Shown: in pieces, positions 1 to 8,554 of the stretch
Layout of the letters: the number at the start of each line of letters is the position of its first letter
Position numbering within the stretch: position 1 is the stretch's first letter
NCBI RefSeq assembly: GCF_903166545.1
Contig: NZ_CAESCH010000001.1
Location: forward strand, 3,352,001 to 3,416,000
Length of the DNA: 64,000 nucleotides
Direction: 5' to 3'
Origin: Metabacillus schmidteae
GTDB taxonomy: Bacteria; Bacillota; Bacilli; Bacillales; Bacillaceae
Notes under the pieces: model-generated
Told to the model about the DNA's origin: nothing
The model's input: the letters and a program-made list of their open reading frames with translations, nothing else
Databases searched by the model: none
Translations under genes and position numbers: made by a program

Positions 1-371
1 TTAAGAATTGGGCTTGTTGTATCACCTGTTTTATATACCTCTAAAGTATACCTACCAGCAGGTAATGATAAATAATCCGTTGTTTCCTCGAATACTAAAT
101 TTGTGATAGATTTATTTCCATTTACATACACATCAACTCCGGATGTATCAGGTGAAGCATGGAATAACCTAATAAAAGCATTTTGCTCTCCTGCCCTGCT
201 CATTAAACTGTAGTGATATGCTTGCAGTTCAGTTTGTGCTAACTGCTGTACACATATTAGATGCTTTTGCTCATAGAAATTATGCAAGTGTGGATTCGAA
301 TACCTAAAGTAATCCGCTAACATTTTGTATTTTGCAGCTTCAAGAACCAGTCCATGATGATTATGGAACAT
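1..371 (-). CDS. DUF4397 domain protein (partial, 3' end outside window)
   Basis: The reading frame starts at an ATG at 371 behind a good AAGGAG site and is still open at base 1, so the C-terminus is missing. The first ~60 residues are His/Tyr/Gln-rich and helical-looking. From about residue 73 the sequence reads FIRLFHASPDTSGVDVYVNG followed by LPAGRYTLEVYKTGD, which is the typical start of a DUF4397 beta-sandwich domain. In Bacillus such proteins are commonly secreted or surface proteins, but no signal peptide is visible here. The function is unknown. Confidence 0.75.
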   Translation of the reverse strand, partial: MFHNHHGLVLEAAKYKMLADYFRYSNPHLHNFYEQKHLICVQQLAQTELQAYHYSLMSRAGEQNAFIRLFHASPDTSGVDVYVNGNKSITNLVFEETTDYLSLPAGRYTLEVYKTGDTTSPIL

Positions 372-579
372 CCTATTCACTCCTTAAAGTTAGTAACATC
401 ATACAATATGATAAAAGCCCAGATAGTTTCCAATTATTTGTGTACTTTTAAAAAAACTTGGCCTTCACATCAAATTTGCTAAGGATAATAAATACACCTC
501 TAGGCACATAATCAAACATGTTCTTGAGAAAAATAATAATTGATTTTTTAAGTTATTGTGAAATGAGGTGAACCTTATT

Positions 580-696
580 ATGAAAAAGCTTTTAGCTATT
601 TTACTTGCAGCTCTTCTTGCTACTTCTGTTGTTGCATGTGATGATGCGCCAGGGGAAGACGAAATTGGTGATGGTGAAATTAATGATGAAGAATAA
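580..696 (+). CDS. Tiny acidic lipoprotein (38 aa)
   Basis: ATG at 580 with GAGGTG nine bases upstream. The product has a short basic start (MKK), a hydrophobic stretch (LLAILLAALLATSVVA) and then Cys20, a plausible lipobox (V-V-A-C). Processing would leave an 18-residue lipopeptide tail made almost only of Asp, Glu, Gly, Ile and Asn. It stands alone between a convergent-side DUF4397 gene and ohrR, and is followed by a hairpin. The function is not recognised; possibilities include a surface lipopeptide or a peptide-signal precursor. The coding call rests on the signal peptide, ribosome site and following hairpin, since the ORF is short. Confidence 0.65.
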   Translation: MKKLLAILLAALLATSVVACDDAPGEDEIGDGEINDEE

Positions 697-711
697 ATAA
701 ATAGAAAAATG

Positions 712-772
712 CCCGTTCAGTAACTTTTTATTATCCTTCTTGGAAGTATGACGAAAAAACTGAACGGGTTTA
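712..772 (+). terminator. Hairpin after the small lipoprotein gene
   Basis: Perfect 10-bp arms at 712-721 (CCCGTTCAGT) and 759-768 (ACTGAACGGG), extendable by a T5/A5 pairing inside. The loop is large and the T run after it is short (TTTAC), so termination efficiency is uncertain. Confidence 0.5.
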
Positions 773-845
773 CTTATATTTGAACAGCATGACAACCTTT
801 TTTCGGATGTAAATGATTTTCCATTTATCTAAAATTCCATCACTC

Positions 846-897
846 AAAATGATTGTGCACAATCATTTTTGAATTAAAACATATTGTGTACTATAAT
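846..897 (+). promoter_or_regulatory. ohrR promoter with a 24-bp perfect palindrome
   Basis: A perfect 24-bp palindrome lies at 846-869 (core ATTGTGCACAAT). It touches a sigma-A promoter: TTGAAT at 869-874, 17-bp spacer, TATAAT at 892-897. MarR-family proteins bind such dyads, so this is probably the OhrR operator giving autorepression; the exact operator sequence differs from the B. subtilis ohrA one. Confidence 0.8.
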
Positions 898-929
898 AAT
901 TGTATATTTTTGAAAGGAATCACTATAAG

Positions 930-1373
930 ATGAGTGAAATGCTAAAGTTGGAAAATCAAATTTGCTTTAAAATATATACAGCTGAAAGAGAAATCACACG
1001 CCTTTACCGTGATTTACTTGCAGACCTTGACATTACCTATCCGCAATATTTAGTTTTATTAGTTTTGTGGGAAGATGATTTTGTTACTGTAAAGGAGCTT
1101 GGTCAGAGATTATTTTTGGATTCTGGTACCTTAACCCCAATGCTTAAGAGGATGGAAGCGAACCAACTCATTACACGTAAACGCTCTTTAGAAGATGAAA
1201 GAAGTGTTATTATCTCTCTTACTGATGAAGGAAAAGTCTTAAAAGAAAAAGCAACATGTATTCCTACACAATTACTTGAGAATTTATCGATGGAAACCGA
1301 AGAGCTACTCAAGTTTGACAGGTCTCTTCAGACAATTTTAAAACACTTAAGAACGAATAAACCTAAAAAATAA
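930..1373 (+). CDS. ohrR: Organic hydroperoxide sensor repressor, MarR family
   Basis: A 147-aa MarR-family repressor closely matching B. subtilis OhrR along its length. The stretch LENQICFKIYTAERE contains the N-terminal redox-sensing cysteine (Cys12 with the start used here), and TYPQYLVLLVLWE plus LDSGTLTPMLKRME are the family's dimer and winged-helix signatures. Only one Cys is conserved as in the one-Cys OhrR class; a second Cys lies near residue 99 (ATCIP). The start at 930 is chosen because AAAGGA sits 11 bases upstream; an ATG at 900 lacks one. The usual ohr peroxiredoxin-like target gene is not next to it, so the target must be elsewhere. A terminator hairpin follows directly. Confidence 0.93.
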   Translation: MSEMLKLENQICFKIYTAEREITRLYRDLLADLDITYPQYLVLLVLWEDDFVTVKELGQRLFLDSGTLTPMLKRMEANQLITRKRSLEDERSVIISLTDEGKVLKEKATCIPTQLLENLSMETEELLKFDRSLQTILKHLRTNKPKK

Positions 1374-1404
1374 AAGGCTCCTTATATAATTAAAGGAGCT
1401 TTTT
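1373..1404 (+). terminator. Intrinsic terminator of ohrR
   Basis: Stem AAGGCTCCTT / AAGGAGCTTT with one G-U pair, followed by T residues, starting at the ohrR stop codon. Confidence 0.75.
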
Positions 1405-1448
1405 AAGGTTTTATATTTTTATAGAGCCATCGTTTAATCCATCAGTTC

Positions 1449-3506
1449 CTAAAACTTTTCAGATAACCTTTTGGCTAGTTCATCATCACTTAACGGTTTT
1501 CGATGCGTATTTTCTAAATAAATATATTTTTCAGTTTCGGGCATTATATATTCTTTATACCATAGGAAAAAATCAGGGCTGTCTCCTTGCATTCTAAGAT
1601 ACTTCCGTAAAGCCTCAAGTGAATAAAGTGTGCTTTTAACATTTGTTAGCCAGTCTGCACGATAAAAACCCTTCCATTTCCCATGTTCTGACTCTTGAAA
1701 AGTTAGTAAACTATTTTGATAATCCCAAATGGATTGTGACACCTGAACAAACGCCAGTGGATGTTGATGATTAGTAAAACTTGTATAAGCCTTACACAGT
1801 GAGATGAACCCTTTGCAGCCAGACACGTGTAATTCAACCTGTGAAACAAAAAGATCATAAAACCTTTGCTGATCAGAGATTGATAGCTGTTCTGAAAGTT
1901 TTCGACATTGATTTAATAAGTCTTGCCAGCCATTTAAACCCTCTTGGCATTTTTGTAAGAACCAATTTACTTGTTCACTAAATGGAACTTCATTCGTTGC
2001 CCAAAATAACTTACCGTTAGGTGTATTTCCTCTTCCTTGAAGCCAATGACCAATGATTTTTCTTGCATTGTGATGATAAAATTCCTCTCCTGCCCGATCG
2101 TCCTCATTCGGACCATATTTGATTGTTTTCTCAAAAAAGCTCTTATATAGCTTGATCAGCTCATCATGATGACTTGAATAAAACCGATTAATAAACTGTT
2201 GATAATGCTCTCCAACATCAACTGTACCAGATGTCCATAATTGACTGACAAGATCTAGTGGATATAAATGCTGACGAATATTACCACTATTTAACAAAAG
2301 ATAAGATGTAGCACTTGAAGAAAATGATTTTTCAATTTCTTCTTTTATTAATTGAGGTGGAGATGGAAACATTGTTAAATGATTCGACGCCTGAAGGTCG
2401 TGAAATGTGACATGATAATAAATTCCATGCTCTCCAGAATCATCTTCGGTAGGTAAAGAAGGGATCCGATAGTTCTCATTTCCTTGTCTCCTCGATACCA
2501 TCTTTCCATATCCGTTATCCGCCCATATTTTCATAATTTCATCAGGCACTTGAATATGTCCTTGTTTATATAACTCAGCTATTTCACCATAAAGAGCCAT
2601 ACTACAAACCGGTTGATCAATCTCTTCACATAACATTTCGTATTGTCTAAGAACTACCTTCGATATCATAGCACCCCGCTTCTCAGGTGTATCAAATTCC
2701 GGATCATACTCCCAGAAAGGTGCATCACCTTGTCCTCTAAAGGAAAGAACCCATACAATCTTTTGCTCCTTTTGCTTCTGTATAGCCTCATACCATAATG
2801 CTTCAAATAAATCAGGATGTTCTTTATAGCTTGGTGTTTTACCCGGATACGCACGTAAAAACATTTCTGCTCCTAATGGTTCAGCATGATGATGTGTTAC
2901 CCATAACCCCATCTCTGCTGCTAATTCGGTATGAATCCCATCCTTTGGAAGGTCAGTTCCAGGAATCACCATGTTCCCGCCACATCTTAATAATGCTTCA
3001 AATACCGGATACCAAACCTCTTTAGATGGTGGATACTCTTCTTTCCAGCCAATTAAGCAGACCTCATCATTTACAAACCAGCCTCTATATTTTACATGTT
3101 GTTCTTTAGATTCATAATTGTTAGCAGGAATAAGCACTTCCGACTTCTGTTCAACATTTAAATCTCCCCAAAACCAAAAAGGATCTATACCCAGATATTG
3201 TCGGCTATAATGAAGTAATCCATATACTAATCCAAGATCATCATACCCGATGATGTTTAGAATCCATTTTCCATCTTTCTGATGGAAGCGGAAACTAAAT
3301 GCTTCTGGTCGCATAGGACATTCTTTTTCACTCTTTGCATAATAAAGTATAATCGTTGCATCCTGATCTGCTCCTAATTTTTGTATAGGCTGACAGCCGA
3401 ATATCTTCTCATGATCTCTTTTAATCATATCAATGGCATGTTGGACAGACGTTGATATATTCTTTGGAATAGAAATGACACAATTTTCTTTAACAACTAC
3501 ATACAT
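1449..3506 (-). CDS. GH115-like glycoside hydrolase (putative alpha-glucuronidase), short form
   Basis: A 685-aa protein with the signature blocks of glycosyl hydrolase family 115: an LGLVYGLLHYSRQYLGIDPF block (about residues 91-110) where GH115 has the YGIYdlSe...GVSPWyWW motif, VKYRGWFVNDE at 138-148, FEALLRCGGN, and THHHAEPL at about 204-211. GH115 enzymes remove (4-O-methyl)glucuronic acid from xylan. The protein is shorter than typical GH115 enzymes, which usually carry extra C-terminal domains, and has no signal peptide, so it would act inside the cell on short oligosaccharides (inference). ATG at 3506 is preferred because GGGAGGAG lies 10 bases upstream; an ATG at 3545 has no good site. 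No xylan genes flank it. Confidence 0.75.
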   Translation of the reverse strand: MYVVVKENCVISIPKNISTSVQHAIDMIKRDHEKIFGCQPIQKLGADQDATIILYYAKSEKECPMRPEAFSFRFHQKDGKWILNIIGYDDLGLVYGLLHYSRQYLGIDPFWFWGDLNVEQKSEVLIPANNYESKEQHVKYRGWFVNDEVCLIGWKEEYPPSKEVWYPVFEALLRCGGNMVIPGTDLPKDGIHTELAAEMGLWVTHHHAEPLGAEMFLRAYPGKTPSYKEHPDLFEALWYEAIQKQKEQKIVWVLSFRGQGDAPFWEYDPEFDTPEKRGAMISKVVLRQYEMLCEEIDQPVCSMALYGEIAELYKQGHIQVPDEIMKIWADNGYGKMVSRRQGNENYRIPSLPTEDDSGEHGIYYHVTFHDLQASNHLTMFPSPPQLIKEEIEKSFSSSATSYLLLNSGNIRQHLYPLDLVSQLWTSGTVDVGEHYQQFINRFYSSHHDELIKLYKSFFEKTIKYGPNEDDRAGEEFYHHNARKIIGHWLQGRGNTPNGKLFWATNEVPFSEQVNWFLQKCQEGLNGWQDLLNQCRKLSEQLSISDQQRFYDLFVSQVELHVSGCKGFISLCKAYTSFTNHQHPLAFVQVSQSIWDYQNSLLTFQESEHGKWKGFYRADWLTNVKSTLYSLEALRKYLRMQGDSPDFFLWYKEYIMPETEKYIYLENTHRKPLSDDELAKRLSEKF

Positions 3507-3849
3507 ATACCGAATTCTCCTCCCTATGTAGTGATACTTTGACATATTTTTCGTATCATTCCTATTTTAATAGAGCGTTTGCAAATTCTTAATCCAATTA
3601 ACAGAGTCTTTATGTTAGAAAACAGTTGCTCTTCATTCTTATAGGTATTTATGAGTGTTTGAATAAAAAGAACAGGATTGAAAGGATATTTTATCCAAAT
3701 GTAGAATGATAAAACTAGAGGTTTTGCAGACGAAGATTTCTCACATGTGTGATGAGGACACTTTTCTTTGAATGGTTGGTATTAAGGTATATCATTTTGT
3801 GTTACAAAGTAACGACATTCTTTAAACTTTTAACTTAAAAGGAGAGCCA
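3507..3849. other. Intergenic region, little recognisable content
   Basis: AT-rich spacer between divergent genes. The only structures I see are a 13-bp inverted repeat GTTACAAAGTAAC at 3801-3813, about 40 bases before the small gene at 3850, and the ribosome site of that gene. No further ORF or clear promoter hexamers. Confidence 0.5.
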
Positions 3850-4074
3850 ATGAATAGCCAACAAAATCTCGATAAAATGAATTTAATCCTTAAACATAAT
3901 GAAGTGACGCAATTATTCATTTCTGTTCTGCAGGAATTGGATAAATTAAAGACAACTGAGGTTGAAGATCAACTTCTTAAAGTGAAGATGAGACAGAACT
4001 TACTAATTATTCAAGAAAAGTTAATCACACTTCAATTATCCATTCTAGGAGATGATCGGGATTCATCAAAATAG
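3850..4074 (+). CDS. Small conserved-looking hypothetical protein (74 aa)
   Basis: ATG with AAAGGAGA seven bases upstream and a terminator overlapping its stop codon, so it is probably a real single-gene unit. The product is mostly predicted helix with heptad-like leucines (MNLILKHNEVTQLFISVLQE, then KMRQNLLIIQEKLITLQLSIL) and a charged tail DDRDSSK. No signal peptide, membrane segment or cysteine. I do not recognise the family. A small helical adaptor or anti-regulator would fit, but nothing shows it. Confidence 0.65.
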   Translation: MNSQQNLDKMNLILKHNEVTQLFISVLQELDKLKTTEVEDQLLKVKMRQNLLIIQEKLITLQLSILGDDRDSSK

Positions 4075-4102
4075 GCAGAACAAAAATTGTTCTGCCTATT
4101 TT
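4071..4102. terminator. Bidirectional terminator
   Basis: Perfect 11-bp stem ATAGGCAGAAC / GTTCTGCCTAT with A/T-rich flanks on both sides, between converging genes (74-aa protein and the FdhF-like enzyme). Confidence 0.85.
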
Positions 4103-4105
4103 GAC

Positions 4106-6466
4106 TTAAACGGGTGCATTTACTTCTAAATCATCTATTGGTTTTTCTACATATTGAATATCTTTACGCGCATTATAACGATCCGCTTTTTCAACTGTCA
4201 CAGATATATTATAATCCGGTATTCCTGCAAATTTCTCATATCTTCCTCTAGGTAAAAGAAAGTTTCCTTCAGGGAAATGTACCTCAAGGTTTCCTCTAGC
4301 AATGTCAACAAATTTTGCTCTTCCTTGGAAGACACCAAAACCATTGTAGACAACAATGCCTTCACCCTCTGCAACACTTAATTTTTTTGCATCTTCAGCA
4401 TTCATTAGCACGTCGTAACGATCAGCACCGTTGAAAGGATCTGTTTCTTTGTAAACCATAGAGTTAAATTGTTTACCACGTCGGGAAGTAACGACAAATT
4501 GTCCTTCTTTCTTCCCTAATTCAGGGATCTCTACAGATATTAAGCTTCCTTTCCCGTCAGAGGTTGGACACACTCCACCTTCACAAAGCCATGCGCCCCC
4601 CCATTGGAATACATCCCCTTGTTTTTTCAAATGTTGAATTCCATCATAGTCACGATTTGCAATTGCAATTTCATCTCGAATTTCCTGTCCAGATTTAAAG
4701 TCAACAAGATGAGCTGTTTCCGGCTTAACCCGTTTCGCTAAATCAATATAAATCTTCCACTCTGCTCGGGCTTCTTTTATTTCGTTTTTATTCCCTTCAA
4801 TTTGAGGTGAAAAATAAACCATTCGTTCAGTTGAGGTTGATGTGCCCCCTCCTTCTTGCTCATACCTTGTTTTTGCAGGGAGAACAATAACAGCTTCTTT
4901 TGCATCAACAAGTGTAGATGTATTGAAGATAATATCCTGATGCACACGTATATCCAGTTCAGATAACGCTTTTTCAACAAAATCAGGATCTGGCATTGTT
5001 TCTAGGAAATTTCCACCTGATAAATAATAAAGCTTAATTTTTCGTTCGTGATCTTCCGGCAGAACGATGTTTTCCAATGTAACCCCAACGATATCACCTT
5101 GCCATTTTGGTAATTCAAAGCCCCAAATTTGCTCCATTCGCTTAATGTTTTCCTCGTCAAACCCACTTCCCGGCAATACAAATGGATCTGCCCCCATTTC
5201 TCCTGCCCCTTGTACGGAAGAATGACCACGGAATGGCATTAAGCCATTGTTTTTACGACCAAGATATCCGCGTAATAAGGCGAGATTTGCTACTTGAGAA
5301 ATATTGTCTGTTGCAAACGAATGCATAGTTAGACCTAAAGCCCACGCAAAAACTGCATTTTTACTATTTGCTAGTAACTCTGCAAGCTCAATTATTCTCT
5401 CTCTTGAGATACCGGAAGATTTAATGATTTCATCCCATGATTGTTGGTTCACATGATTTACTAGTTGTTCATATCCATTTACATGCTGTTGCACAAACTC
5501 ATGGTTAATTGCTGATCCATATTGGGCTTCTTCCATCTCAAACCAATGTTTCATAATTCCATGCATAAAAGCAATGTCCCCGCCAATATTAACTTGGTAG
5601 AAATCATCAGCTAATTTAGTACCGAACAGTGCAGATTCCATATTTGATGGAATCCAATATTTATCCATCGCTGGTTCGCTATATGGATTGACCACGATAA
5701 TCTTTGTTCCTCTTTTTTTCGCTTCAAGCATATATTTAGTCGAAACTGGAGATGCATTTGATGCAACACTTCCCCAGAACATTAATACATCCGTACCAAA
5801 CCAATCTTGATAATTGGCAGTTGATGCTCCCACCCCAATGGAACGCTTTAAGGCTGTTTTACTTGGTGAGTGACAAATGCGTGATGCATTATCTATATTA
5901 TTTGTCTCTAGGAATCTAGCTACTTTTCCTGCAACATAATAAGACTCATTTGTAATACCTCTTGATGTTAAATAAAATGCATACTGCTTCGGATCTAGTT
6001 GCTTCATTTTACTAGCAATGGTGTCCATTGCTTCATCCCATGTTATGCGAGAAAACCTTCTTTCACCTTTACGACGAATAAGCGGGTATGGAATACGCCC
6101 TAATTTTCGCAAGTCTGTGCTACTATATTTTCGTAATTCATCAATGTCAGCATGAACAATTTCCTCTTTTAAAGCAGGCATGGTATTCAGTCTTAGAACA
6201 TTCATTCTCGTTGTACACATATGCGGCCCTTTTAATGTTTGGTCTTGTAAACCGGATACACCTAAGGCACAACCATCACAAACACCTTGTGTTAAGATTC
6301 GTGATGCATATCCAATATTGTCTTTGTTATCCCAAGCTACTTTCATTGTATCTCTAAAATGATGGGGCTTTACTTTACCAAGACCAAATGGAATTGGACT
6401 AACCCAGTGCTTTGGTTGTGGGGTTTTAGTCGCTTTTATTGGTCCTTGATGTTTGGTCTCTCCCAT
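4106..6466 (-). CDS. FdhF/YdeP-family molybdopterin oxidoreductase
   Basis: A 786-aa molybdopterin enzyme of the FdhF/YdeP type, related to formate dehydrogenase alpha subunits but lacking the N-terminal ferredoxin-like part of the long B. subtilis forms. The N-terminus has CDGC (C63, C66) and C84 for an iron-sulfur cluster. SRICHSPS puts Cys198 where formate dehydrogenases carry the Mo-ligating Cys/Sec. C-terminal blocks VTSRRGKQFNSM and AEDAKKLSVAEGEGIVVYN belong to the molydopterin dinucleotide-binding domain. ATG at 6466 is chosen for the AAGGAG eight bases upstream, not the in-frame GTG at 6475. It is preceded by a leader with an intrinsic terminator. The substrate is not proven: formate is likely from the neighbours (OFA transporter, fdhD), but E. 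coli YdeP is linked to acid resistance. Confidence 0.88.
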   Translation of the reverse strand: MGETKHQGPIKATKTPQPKHWVSPIPFGLGKVKPHHFRDTMKVAWDNKDNIGYASRILTQGVCDGCALGVSGLQDQTLKGPHMCTTRMNVLRLNTMPALKEEIVHADIDELRKYSSTDLRKLGRIPYPLIRRKGERRFSRITWDEAMDTIASKMKQLDPKQYAFYLTSRGITNESYYVAGKVARFLETNNIDNASRICHSPSKTALKRSIGVGASTANYQDWFGTDVLMFWGSVASNASPVSTKYMLEAKKRGTKIIVVNPYSEPAMDKYWIPSNMESALFGTKLADDFYQVNIGGDIAFMHGIMKHWFEMEEAQYGSAINHEFVQQHVNGYEQLVNHVNQQSWDEIIKSSGISRERIIELAELLANSKNAVFAWALGLTMHSFATDNISQVANLALLRGYLGRKNNGLMPFRGHSSVQGAGEMGADPFVLPGSGFDEENIKRMEQIWGFELPKWQGDIVGVTLENIVLPEDHERKIKLYYLSGGNFLETMPDPDFVEKALSELDIRVHQDIIFNTSTLVDAKEAVIVLPAKTRYEQEGGGTSTSTERMVYFSPQIEGNKNEIKEARAEWKIYIDLAKRVKPETAHLVDFKSGQEIRDEIAIANRDYDGIQHLKKQGDVFQWGGAWLCEGGVCPTSDGKGSLISVEIPELGKKEGQFVVTSRRGKQFNSMVYKETDPFNGADRYDVLMNAEDAKKLSVAEGEGIVVYNGFGVFQGRAKFVDIARGNLEVHFPEGNFLLPRGRYEKFAGIPDYNISVTVEKADRYNARKDIQYVEKPIDDLEVNAPV

Positions 6467-6499
6467 TTGAATCACTCCTTGTTAAGATGGTAGATATAG

Positions 6500-6590
6500 A
6501 AAAAACCACCGTAGACTCTAACAATGATAAGATGCAGAGTAAAACGGTGGTTAGTCTTTTGCAGGGTCGCTACTAAGTGCCATACCAATA
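6500..6590 (-). promoter_or_regulatory. Putative cis-regulatory leader RNA with terminator (fdhF-like gene)
   Basis: Reading the minus strand, the hairpin TTAGT...ACTAA (arms at 6572-6576 and 6551-6555) encloses AGCGACCCTGC. It runs into a strong terminator with arms AACCACCGT (6544-6552) and ACGGTGGTT (6504-6512), an inner ACTCT/AGAGT helix and a T6 tail. The AACC shared by the upper hairpin and the terminator makes the two folds mutually exclusive. The same signature (TAGTAGCGA, CTGC, five bases, ACTAACC) occurs upstream of the OFA transporter. I cannot match it to a known riboswitch class. Confidence 0.65.
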
Positions 6591-6684
6591 ATTATTATTT
6601 TATTACATATTTTTCAAGTTGGGGCATTATTTTGTCTTTCAAACTATTTTTTTATGAATCTTACTCAAATTTTTATAATGGCCA

Positions 6685-7044
6685 TTATTTATTAAACTTT
6701 TGCTGTAAATCTTCATCAAAGACAAAGATGGACATACCGAAGTCTCTGTCAATATCGATATCAACAAATAAATCAACAAATTTACAACCTAAAAACTCTT
6801 CCATCTCTATAGGAGGGTTCTTTCTGTACATTTGTTTTACCATTTCCGTTCTTGCAGATCGTAACGCCTGTTTCCCTTCATCAGCACTGGCAATAAATCT
6901 TTCGACAGGTGATAAATTTCCTTCCATTTCACAAATTGCCCAGTTTTTACAGAACGTTGTTGTTATTTTACTTGGACCTTTGCCCATGTGCTTTTTTCGA
7001 AAAGAGCGAACGATATTACTAAATTCTGCCTCGTACTTGTTCAT
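6685..7044 (-). CDS. DUF2294 (MpsC-type) protein, YrhF-like
   Basis: A 119-aa soluble protein with the DUF2294 pattern: YEAEFSNIVRSFRKKHMGKGP, then ITTTFCKNWAICEMEGNLSPVE and FVDLFVDIDIDRDFGMSIFVF. Pfam names the family MpsC after a membrane-potential generating locus, but its biochemistry is unclear. In B. subtilis the homologue YrhF lies next to the formate dehydrogenase gene yrhE, so the neighbourhood is conserved and suggests a formate or CO2 role. Two ATGs are adjacent (7047, 7044); the second is 5 bases from AGGAGG and is preferred. It is 73 bases behind the OFA transporter and probably cotranscribed with it. Confidence 0.85.
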   Translation of the reverse strand: MNKYEAEFSNIVRSFRKKHMGKGPSKITTTFCKNWAICEMEGNLSPVERFIASADEGKQALRSARTEMVKQMYRKNPPIEMEEFLGCKFVDLFVDIDIDRDFGMSIFVFDEDLQQKFNK

Positions 7045-7117
7045 CATATCCTCCTACCCAATAGAGGTTTTAGCATGAGGTATTTTACCATATCTTCATG
7101 CAGTAATGGAAGTATTA

Positions 7118-8384
7118 TTATCCTGCAATGGAATTTTTGGCACCTATATTTTGCTTGCGAAGTCGATTTATATCTTTGCGAATCAAAAGTGATACAACTA
7201 AGGCAATGACAAACAATCCTGAGAAAAATGTTAAGCTTGTTCCATAGCTTCCTGTTGTATCTTTCATCCAAGCAGCAAACATTGGGCCTGCTAAACCAGC
7301 TGCAGCCCATGCAGTTAGGATATAACCGTGAATGGCTCCTAATTGCTTTGTTCCAAATAAATCTCCAATATATGCAGGAATAGCTGCAAATCCTCCACCA
7401 TAACAAGTATACACAACAGCTAACATAACCTGGAACAAAAATGCTTCTGTTGTATGTGGTAATAATGCAAATAATGCAATTTGCAAGACGAAGAATGTTG
7501 TATACGTATTTGGACGGCCGATATAGTCTGAAATAGAGGCCCAACCTAAGCGACCCAAACCATTAAAAATCCCTAAAATTCCAACAAGTGTTGCTGCCTC
7601 TGCAGATGTAAGTCCAATACTTTCTTCCGCTAAGGGCTTAGCCGCAGATAAAATTGCAATTCCACATGTTACATTAATGAATAACATAAACCATAAATAA
7701 TAAAATCGTGTTGTTTTAACCGCTTCATTTGCCGTTAATTGTGATAAATCTTCTTTAATTCGTGTTTTCCCTGATTTTATCTTATCTTCAAGTCCTCTTG
7801 GTTCCCAATCAGCAGCTGGTTTTTCTAAATAGAGGGAGGATAATGTCATAATAATGAAATATGAAACCCCAAGAATATAAAATGTGTTGGCTGTTCCTAC
7901 AGAATTAATCAGCCCTTCCATTACTGGACTGGCAATCGCTGCAGCGAATCCAAATCCCATAATCGCGAGACCTGTTGCAAGTCCCCTTCTATCTGGAAAC
8001 CATTTTACTAATGTTGATACAGGCGCAATATAACCTACACCAAGCCCAATTCCTCCAAGAACACCATATGTAACGTAAAGAAAAGGAAGTGAGCCTAAAC
8101 TAACAGCAAAGCCCGAACCAATTATCCCGGCACCAAAAAAACCAGCGGCAAGTAAACCAGCAGCTCTTGGACCATATTTTTCAACAAAATGACCTAAAAA
8201 GGCCGCAGATAACCCAAGAAATAAAATAGCAATACTGAATGTTAATTGTACTTGTGAAGCACTCCATCCAAACTCATCCATAAGCTGGATTTGTAAAGTT
8301 ACTCCATGCATAAACAGATCCAATGGAAATATGGATCCCAACTGCAGATGCAGCAATTAACCATCGATTTTTTGTCTTTTTCAT
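7118..8384 (-). pseudogene. OFA-family MFS transporter with an N-terminal frameshift
   Basis: The main frame (7118-8356) encodes 11-12 membrane segments of the oxalate/formate antiporter (OFA) family, including GWSASQVQLTFSIAILFLGLS and the long central loop. The true N-terminus lies in another frame: ATG at 8384 gives [20 protein letters not shown] and then [14 protein letters not shown] before a TGA at 8274-8276. Removing one base near 8285 joins NP directly to LMDEFGWS and restores the family consensus. So either the gene is broken in transmembrane segment 1 or the sequence has a single-base error. GGGGGA precedes the 8384 ATG. It is followed by the DUF2294 and FdhF-like genes and would have supplied formate or a related anion. 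Confidence 0.88.
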
Positions 8385-8554
8385 ATAGTCAATCCCCCAT
8401 TTTTAAGAAACTTGAAATCGCCACTCTTGTAGACCGAGAAAAGAGCATCATTAATAAAACAGCAAAGCCAAGTTCCTTATATTTAACGATAAATGGAATA
8501 ACAGTGGTTTTTAGTGCTGAACTCTATCTCACTTTTAAAACTTTTTACATCAAT

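Noticed and set aside
6551..6590. ANTAR or RAT antiterminator identity for the leader hairpins
   Set aside because: Loops are 5-6 bases without the A1/G4 pattern of ANTAR targets, and no RAT consensus is present; left as an unassigned element.
6524..7078. 184-aa plus-strand ORF opposite the DUF2294 gene and the fdhF leader
   Set aside because: Antisense shadow of a recognised gene; hydrophobic, cysteine-rich nonsense composition and no ribosome site.
7044..7544. 166-aa minus-strand ORF overlapping the OFA transporter
   Set aside because: Different frame of the transporter; composition is not protein-like (Cys/Tyr/Arg-rich).
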